From NCBI GenBank assembly GCA_905479905.1, contig CAJQOK010000545.1:1-10438 (forward strand): a stretch of 10,438 bases of DNA, read 5' to 3'. The DNA comes from an uncultured Aliterella sp. GTDB lineage: Bacteria > Cyanobacteriota > Cyanobacteriia > Cyanobacteriales > Chroococcidiopsidaceae. Position 1 is the first letter of the stretch; each line of letters starts with the position of its first letter. Below the pieces are notes generated by a model that was given only the letters and a program-made list of their open reading frames with translations, ran no database searches and was not told the origin of the DNA. Shown piece after piece: positions 5,867-10,438 of the stretch. A program made the position numbers and the translations under genes.

Positions 5867-7144
5867 ATGAAAATGAGAGCTTTTGCTACTGTAGCGCTAA
5901 TCAGCGTAATGACTTCAGCCTGTTCTGAGAACAAACAGTCTTTAAAGGCTACACAAGTTGAACAGCAACAAACAAGCAGCTATTCTCCAAACCCTGTGGA
6001 TGTCAAACGCCTACAAGAAACTAAACAATGTCAAGGATGTAACTTAGCTGGGGCAGATTTAAGTAGTACCAACCTCAAGAAAGCTAATCTTCAAGGAGCA
6101 GATTTACGAGCAGCAAACCTGAGTGGAGCAGATTTAAGCGAGGCAAATCTAACTGGGGCAGATTTAAGGCAAGCAAACCTAAGTAAAACCAATTTGCAGG
6201 GGGCAAAACTTACAGGCGCACAATTAAATTGGAGTGGGGATCCCAATACTAGAGCAAACCTCCGTCAGGCAAATTTGAGTAAGGCAAATCTGATTACAGC
6301 CTATCTACGGGGGGCGGACTTGAGTGAGGCGAATTTAAGTGGAGCATACCTACACGCAACAGATTTAAATCAGGCAATTTTAATTAAAGCAAACCTGAGT
6401 AAAGCGGATTTGGCTGGAGTAAAACTAAGCAATGCAGACCTAAGGAATGCTAATTTGCAATACGCCACTATGCTAGGAGTAAGCCTAAATGGAGCAAATC
6501 TCAGCAACGCAAATATGCAATACGCCAATCTGGAATCAGCATCTCTAATTAAGGCAAATCTTAACAGTGCAAATTTAACCAAAGCTAGGCTAGCTTCAGC
6601 AAAACTCGATGGAGCTAATTTAAGCAGTGCTAATTTAAGCGGTGCTAACTTATTCACAGCAACCTTGCCAAATGCAGAACTGAGCAATGCTAATATGCAG
6701 AAAGCATATTTACACTCAGCAGAATTGAGTAAGGCAAATCTGAGTGGTACTAATTTGATTCAATCAGACCTTAGTGCAGCATTGTTGAACGGAGCAAATC
6801 TCAGCAATGCCAATTTGAAGGGTTCTAACCTAAAGAGGTCAAGCTTGACAGGAGCAAATCTGAGCAACGTTAATCTTCAAGGATCTAATCTTCAAGGAGC
6901 AGACCTTACTGAGACGAATTTGACTCAGGCAGACATGACAAAAACTAATCTAGCTCAAGCATTCCTGACAAAGACGGATCTGGGTTCAGCAAATCTACAG
7001 GGAGCTACTTTAAATGGAGCAAAGCTAAGTGGTGCTAACTTAAAAAATACCAACTTGAAAAATGTAGTTGGATTTAATCAGCCTTCAATTATTTCAGATG
7101 GGCAGCAGTCAGAGTTACATACTTCACCTAACCACCATAACTAA
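5867..7144 (+). CDS. Long pentapeptide-repeat protein, probable lipoprotein
   Basis: This 425-residue protein starts at ATG 5867 and has a short lipoprotein-type signal ending TSAC (Cys19 would be lipidated; Thr at -3 is unusual, so this is probable rather than certain). A polar linker (20-50) leads to a CxxC pair (Cys55, Cys58, QCQGC) immediately before the repeats. About 65-70 A(D/N)Lxx pentapeptides then fill residues about 59-405, which by known structures should fold as a right-handed square beta-helix well over 50 angstroms long. One break occurs at LNWSGDPNTRAN (about 120-131), probably a loop leaving the helix. A non-repeat tail ends in histidines. Cyanobacteria carry many such proteins, mostly of unknown role; lipidated ones would sit on the membrane or in the periplasm. 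It stands alone, with no partner gene within 200 bp. The DNA repeats here are coding repeats, not CRISPR. The Shine-Dalgarno is weak. Confidence 0.9.
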   Translation: MKMRAFATVALISVMTSACSENKQSLKATQVEQQQTSSYSPNPVDVKRLQETKQCQGCNLAGADLSSTNLKKANLQGADLRAANLSGADLSEANLTGADLRQANLSKTNLQGAKLTGAQLNWSGDPNTRANLRQANLSKANLITAYLRGADLSEANLSGAYLHATDLNQAILIKANLSKADLAGVKLSNADLRNANLQYATMLGVSLNGANLSNANMQYANLESASLIKANLNSANLTKARLASAKLDGANLSSANLSGANLFTATLPNAELSNANMQKAYLHSAELSKANLSGTNLIQSDLSAALLNGANLSNANLKGSNLKRSSLTGANLSNVNLQGSNLQGADLTETNLTQADMTKTNLAQAFLTKTDLGSANLQGATLNGAKLSGANLKNTNLKNVVGFNQPSIISDGQQSELHTSPNHHN

Positions 7145-7174
7145 TAAAGGTTTTGGTGGCTTGCTGAATCAAGA

Positions 7175-7342
7175 TATAGAACCGATTTGATATCTATGCC
7201 TGTAGCTGCACTTATGCCCATCTAAGTTTCATGTCTTTTGCTGTCATTGCTCCATAATTTTGTCCCCTGTGTCCACTGGGTTGCTGAAAACAGCTTTGCT
7301 GTCTGCCTATATTTCAAGAAAAGAACCGAAATGGGTTCTATA
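7175..7342. mobile_element. MITE-like 168-bp unit with imperfect inverted ends
   Basis: TATAGAACCGATTT (7175-7188) is matched on the opposite strand by TATAGAACCCATTT (7342-7329), 13 of 14 bases. Each end begins with TA, which could be the TA duplication typical of IS630/Tc1-type transposition. The interior has no transposase frame and contains a small stem ACAGC/GCTGT (7290-7302). Related single ends recur at 8532 and 8570. A small non-autonomous element is plausible. I know of no named family for it, and chance pairing of two interspersed repeats is the alternative. Confidence 0.35.
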
Positions 7343-7405
7343 GTTATTAGTTCAAGTAAAAATCTAAAATCTTTCTAATTTTTCTTAAAAGCATCCAGTT
7401 AATGC

Positions 7406-7605
7406 CCTCCCCAGGTATTGTATTTTCAAGCAGAGAATGGCAATGTTCTACTCAGTAACCTGGACAGGAAATTGACGTACCGATGATACTTGGGAGGACT
7501 CCGCGCGTAATAGTAGTCTAAATAATTTTGGCGAGTGTGGTGTAATGCCACCTGTTTTGTAATACTGCTTGACCACAAATACTTTGGTGCAGAAAAGTCT
7601 GCGCC
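7406..7605 (+). promoter_or_regulatory. Structured leader, possible divergent cobalamin-type riboswitch
   Basis: This stretch, without a convincing gene, ends 20 nt before the Shine-Dalgarno of the DUF4198-like gene and has many possible helices: CCTCC/GGAGG (7406-7410 with 7493-7497), CCAGGT/ACCTGG (7411-7416 with 7458-7463), ATTG/CAAT (7417-7420 with 7441-7444), GTGG/CCAC (7537-7540 with 7548-7551), and a strong 8-bp hairpin GGTGCAGA-AAAG-TCTGCGCC (7586-7605). The segment GTGGTGTAATGCCACC followed by TGTTTTGTAATACTG resembles the core of cobalamin riboswitches (GGTGaAAtnCC followed by CTGtCCCGCAACTG). However, the conserved C residues are T here, and the B12 box is matched only about half. 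I hold this as a lead, not an identification. Confidence 0.22.
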
Positions 7606-7639
7606 CTTATCCATACACAGATTCTAGGTGAGGAACAAT

Positions 7640-8437
7640 ATGATTTTCAGACAAATTCGCGAGTTGCTTTTGGGTTTTGCTTTTGTGCCATTTTTGATTC
7701 AACCTGTGTTTGCTCACACTGTTTGGTTTGAATATAAAGATGGGGAATATCAGCTAGTATTTGGTCATCCAGAATTAGGCGCAGAACCCTACGACTCTGC
7801 TAAGTTTCGGGGAGCTACAGCCTACGATATAACTAAACAATTAGTTCCAGTTAAAATTGACCAGCAGTCAGATCCTGTAATAGTCAACCCAGATGGAGAA
7901 ATTGCGGCTCTAACAGCTTTTCTAGATAATGGCTTCTACGTGCAAAAATCTGAGGGAAACTTTGAAGAAGTTTCAGAAACCGAGGCACAAACTTATAATC
8001 CCGATTATGAAGTTGGTCATTATGTCAAGTCTACTAAAGCGCTTTATGACTGGTCTAATCAACTTTCTCAGCCCTTTGGTCTACCGCTTGAGATTATGCC
8101 TCTGCAAAACCCTTCCGGGTTGATGATAGGAGAAACATTACCGATTCAAGTTCTCTATCAGGGTAACTTGATTAAGGATGCTTTAGTAGAATACGAAGGA
8201 AACACACTAACACTGGACGAAAACGGTATAGCCTCAATTTTAGTTGGGGAGGGAGGATTACAACCAATTGAAGCGAGCTATGAAACTGCTTTAAATAGCG
8301 ACCCGGCGGCAGATGCAATTAATTATACTACTACCTTAACTGCAAAACCAATTCCTGAACCGTCTACATTACTTGGTCTAGGTGCTTTTAGTTTATTGAC
8401 ATTTCTGCGTAAACGTAAGCTAAAAAGTGCCGATTAA
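7640..8437 (+). CDS. Secreted DUF4198-like protein with PEP-CTERM anchor
   Basis: This 265-residue protein is started at ATG 7640 because AGGTGAGG (7626-7633) precedes it by 6 bp; a GTG at 7628 overlaps that site. A signal peptide (1 to about 25) is probably cut at VFA-HT, leaving a histidine near the mature N-terminus (HTVWFEY). The body resembles the DUF4198 family: FGHPEL early, then PFGLPLEIMPLQNPSGL followed by a beta-rich domain with GETLPIQVLYQGNLIKDA and LTLDENGIASI. Members of that family have been linked by genome context to nickel or cobalt uptake, so a metal-handling role is possible but not shown here. The C-terminus is a textbook PEP-CTERM tail: IPEPSTLLGLG (about 239-249), a hydrophobic stretch and basic RKRKLK. 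Such tails are recognised by exosortase for export and surface or exopolysaccharide association. It is monocistronic, ending at a strong terminator. Confidence 0.82.
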   Translation: MIFRQIRELLLGFAFVPFLIQPVFAHTVWFEYKDGEYQLVFGHPELGAEPYDSAKFRGATAYDITKQLVPVKIDQQSDPVIVNPDGEIAALTAFLDNGFYVQKSEGNFEEVSETEAQTYNPDYEVGHYVKSTKALYDWSNQLSQPFGLPLEIMPLQNPSGLMIGETLPIQVLYQGNLIKDALVEYEGNTLTLDENGIASILVGEGGLQPIEASYETALNSDPAADAINYTTTLTAKPIPEPSTLLGLGAFSLLTFLRKRKLKSAD

Positions 8438-8487
8438 TTCAATAAGTAAGTAATAGCCTCTCCAAAATCTTCGATGATAGTTTCCTG

Positions 8488-8531
8488 CTCCATCTAACTA
8501 AGCTTTTTAGATTAGATGGAGTATTTTTGTT
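8488..8531 (+). terminator. Strong intrinsic terminator
   Basis: CTCCATCTAA (8488-8497) pairs perfectly with TTAGATGGAG (8512-8521). The helix continues inward as CTAA/TTAG (8498-8501 with 8507-8510) past one bulged A, leaving a 5-nt loop. TATTTTTGTTT follows directly. It lies 50 bp after the stop of the PEP-CTERM gene. Confidence 0.9.
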
Positions 8532-8583
8532 TATAGAACCCATTTGACATCTAGTTGGCAGCTAATCTTTAGAAACGATTTGA
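8532..8583 (+). repeat. Two further copies of the TAGAACC[G/C]ATTTGA repeat
   Basis: TAGAACCCATTTGA (8534-8547) and TAGAAACGATTTGA (8570-8583) lie 36 bp apart in the same orientation. The first extends its match to the copy at 7175-7196 over 22 positions with two differences. No inverted partner is seen nearby, so these look like solo ends or members of a short interspersed repeat. The rest of the 209-bp gap (8438-8646) holds the terminator and one HIP1 site. Confidence 0.5.
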
Positions 8584-8646
8584 GCGATCGCTTGACCCAG
8601 CCGTCAGGCTTCTATTTCTAGTTTCAATTCAATAATCCATGCAAAC

Positions 8647-8847
8647 TTAACTTTCATTATTTTCGCGCTCAATGTAATCTGTTAAGTGCGCGATATCTCT
8701 CGACTGCGCCAGTTGAATTTGAGCAATTCTGTCTACAGTGCGAGTGAGTTTATCCTGGTTCGCAATTAGCTTAGAAATGTCTGTCGTGTTTTTCTCACAA
8801 ATTTGTAAGATTAATCTCAAACTGGTTTCAATTTCTGTTAGTTCCAT
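8647..8847 (-). CDS. Small coiled-coil protein of unknown function
   Basis: This 66-residue protein is almost entirely predicted helix with heptad-like spacing of Leu and Ile (LTEIETSLRLILQICEK, then DISKLIANQDKLTRTVDRIA) and no membrane segment. AAAGGAG lies about 12 bp before the ATG, a little far but the best candidate in this stretch. It starts 79 bp after the stop of the pentapeptide/membrane gene on the same strand and may be transcribed with it. Similar short coiled-coil proteins are common and unannotated in cyanobacteria. Charge-rich composition and the Shine-Dalgarno argue for a real gene. I cannot assign a function. Confidence 0.6.
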   Translation of the reverse strand: MELTEIETSLRLILQICEKNTTDISKLIANQDKLTRTVDRIAQIQLAQSRDIAHLTDYIERENNES

Positions 8848-8926
8848 TTCTCAACTAATCTCCTTTAAACCCACGTATTAATATTATCCCGTGTCCCCAA
8901 GCAAGTTGTATAACTTTTCCATCAAC

Positions 8927-10438
8927 CTACTTCAGATAAATCAGCAAATTCAACCCTGGAATTGTGCGCGATAAAGTCCATAGCAGCAGCGTTAAATAAA
9001 GCAAACCAATCACCCACTGATACCAAGCAAGAGTAGTGACAATTCCCGGTAAATGTTCATCTCGCAGCCGGATATCGTTAAAACCTAATTTTAATAGATT
9101 ATTTAAACTAAAATCGTAGTAATTAAGCCAATTCCAGCGATTTTCCCACAATACAGGCATATAACGTTCTCGAAATAGCGGAAAGCGTGGCATAACTGGC
9201 AATCTACCAATTAATAATCTCAATTGCCGCATACTACCGTCTTCTACAAAGTAGCTGCTATTCATCAAATCGTGATAACGTCCTTTTTGGTAAAGCCTAG
9301 TAACTAAAACTAACGGAAGTGGTAAAACGATCGCCTCCACACAACCTAAAGTCAAAAATGGTTGGGTGGAGGTGCGAAAAATAGCAATTAAACCAAACAG
9401 TACCAATAAGCAAAAACTACTTAATACACAGCTAGTTTCGTAAACTGTGGGTAAAATCTTTTGGGGGTGTAGCCGTCGCCAACGGTCAATTAGCCAAAAT
9501 ATTAACCCAAAATGCGCGATCGCAATTGTCCCCACCCCAAACACTAGCCAAAAACTCGTACCGTAACGACTAAGTAGCAGTAATAAACCTAAAGCCAACC
9601 ATTGCCATGCGAGTAATATCCATTCTGTATAAGAGATCGGAGAAGTTGCCACCAGGCGATCGCGGACTTTAGTATAAGTATTGAGATCGATTTGCTCTAG
9701 GCTCAAAACTTCCCCCAGATTGCGAAAAGGTTGCTCTTGTCGATACTGAGCGATCGCTTCAACTTGAATAGGCGAAAACCCTAGTTTTAGCAAGCTTTCA
9801 GAACTTGCAGTATTAATATTGATCCCCGACAACCGCCGCAGTAATTCATCGCGGCGCAGCTTTTGGGTAGTGTAATCTAACTGATTAGCATCGCCTATTT
9901 GCTGCAATTGCCTAAAGTTTTGAATTAGATTTCGCAATACATTTTCATTACCTTGCAATATTGGTACTTGCATTGCACTGCCAATTTGTCCTGGATTGCC
10001 GATAATTTTGGCGGATTCCGCATCAAAAATAAGATCGGATACGTTTAAATAAGCTGAAGAATTGGCAAAAGCTGCATCGCTAAAATCTGCTTGATTAAGA
10101 ATACTAGCACCACGCAAGTTTACCGCCTGATCAAATTGCGTTTCTCGAAAGGAAACAGCTTGATTAAAAGTTGCATCGGTAAGAAACAAAGATTTATAGA
10201 AGCGATTTTTTGTAAATAAGGCTCGATTTGCAAAGCTAACTTGAGAAAAATCAGCATTTCCCCGCCACTGCATCCGGTTAAATCTAGCTTGTCCATTAAA
10301 ACTTACTTGATTAAAGTTGCCCGTATCTTCAAAAGTAGCACCACTAAAAATCGCCGTCTCTTGAAATTGAGCTTGATTAAAACCCGCCGGAGTAAAGAAA
10401 ATACTCCCCCGAAAAATTCCCTGTTTGCGAAAACTCGC
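8927..10438 (-). CDS. Pentapeptide-repeat / helix-hairpin-helix / membrane fusion protein, N-terminus beyond the window
   Basis: The frame is open from the right edge to a TAG at 8929-8927, 503 residues. An ATG at 10273 is internal: the frame continues upstream with the same repeats, so the start lies outside. Visible residues 1 to about 130 are pentapeptides of the phenylalanine-centred type (TAIFSGATFEDTGNFNQVSF), unlike the leucine-centred repeats of the gene at 5867. A helical linker (about 165-200) follows, then a ComEA-like helix-hairpin-helix segment (about 204-262) with ININTASSESLLKLGFSPIQ and PFRNLGEVLSL. After that come several hydrophobic segments: about 270-320 (two), 338-385 (two) and one at the C-terminus (about 475-500). 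The pentapeptide and HhH parts probably lie on one side of a membrane. Function is unknown. HhH modules usually bind DNA but can also serve in protein contacts. The small coiled-coil gene follows on the same strand. Confidence 0.85.
   Translation of the reverse strand, partial: ASFRKQGIFRGSIFFTPAGFNQAQFQETAIFSGATFEDTGNFNQVSFNGQARFNRMQWRGNADFSQVSFANRALFTKNRFYKSLFLTDATFNQAVSFRETQFDQAVNLRGASILNQADFSDAAFANSSAYLNVSDLIFDAESAKIIGNPGQIGSAMQVPILQGNENVLRNLIQNFRQLQQIGDANQLDYTTQKLRRDELLRRLSGININTASSESLLKLGFSPIQVEAIAQYRQEQPFRNLGEVLSLEQIDLNTYTKVRDRLVATSPISYTEWILLAWQWLALGLLLLLSRYGTSFWLVFGVGTIAIAHFGLIFWLIDRWRRLHPQKILPTVYETSCVLSSFCLLVLFGLIAIFRTSTQPFLTLGCVEAIVLPLPLVLVTRLYQKGRYHDLMNSSYFVEDGSMRQLRLLIGRLPVMPRFPLFRERYMPVLWENRWNWLNYYDFSLNNLLKLGFNDIRLRDEHLPGIVTTLAWYQWVIGLLYLTLLLWTLSRTIPGLNLLIYLK

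Noticed and set aside
6370..6687. 105-codon minus-strand frame inside the pentapeptide gene
   Set aside because: Antisense mirror of the repeat codons. The periodic Leu/Ala/Phe pattern follows directly from the plus-strand repeats.
5867..7144. Periodic 15-bp DNA repeats that might suggest a repeat array or CRISPR
   Set aside because: The period is five codons, the frame is open throughout and the units vary at silent positions. It is a coding repeat.
7426..7614. 62-codon minus-strand frame in the leader of the DUF4198-like gene
   Set aside because: No ribosome site and no family resemblance. The same bases form several stems and short protein-like frames in other registers, so the frame is not convincing.
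7628..7639. GTG start four codons upstream of the PEP-CTERM protein
   Set aside because: It overlaps the AGGTGAGG ribosome site that serves ATG 7640, and the signal peptide starts naturally at that ATG.

Overview
The window is cyanobacterial. About ten full copies of the HIP1 octamer GCGATCGC are scattered through it (for example 34-41, 1331-1338, 5083-5090). The genes have typical cyanobacterial signatures: long pentapeptide-repeat proteins, a PEP-CTERM protein and PAS-rich cytosolic signalling. The base composition is moderately AT-rich by eye. I cannot name the genus. The left part suggests a scytonemin-making (sunscreen-producing) strain of the Nostoc/Chroococcidiopsis kind.

Left part (1-4558). 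The window opens inside a minus-strand gene for a thiamine-diphosphate enzyme of the acetolactate synthase superfamily, which I read as the N-terminal half of ScyA. A 1,002-bp intergenic region separates it from a divergent plus-strand operon. That operon encodes a soluble three-PAS histidine kinase and, 19 bp later, a response regulator with an AraC-type DNA-binding domain. It ends in a shared convergent terminator. From memory, this arrangement matches the edge of the Nostoc punctiforme scytonemin locus, where the two-component pair Npun_F1277/F1278 lies beside scyA. The rest of the cluster would lie beyond the left edge. The long intergenic region holds several repeated or palindromic motifs that could be operators.

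Middle (4560-7144). A small BON-domain protein on the minus strand is divergent from ilvN, the valine-sensing regulatory subunit of acetolactate synthase. A hairpin-rich gap follows, then a 425-residue pentapeptide-repeat protein with a probable lipoprotein signal.

Right part (7145-10438). A non-coding stretch carries an interspersed repeat (consensus TAGAACC[G/C]ATTTGA, four copies in this part of the window, two of them forming inverted ends). Next comes a structured leader that partly resembles a cobalamin riboswitch. It precedes a secreted DUF4198-like protein with a PEP-CTERM anchor and a very good intrinsic terminator. On the minus strand, a pentapeptide/helix-hairpin-helix/membrane fusion protein enters from the right edge, followed by a 66-residue coiled-coil protein.

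The most coherent system is the ScyA plus two-component regulator locus. The least explained are the 1-kb intergenic region, the repeat family around 7175-8583 and the leader at 7406-7605. No tRNA, rRNA, CRISPR array or intact insertion sequence was seen.
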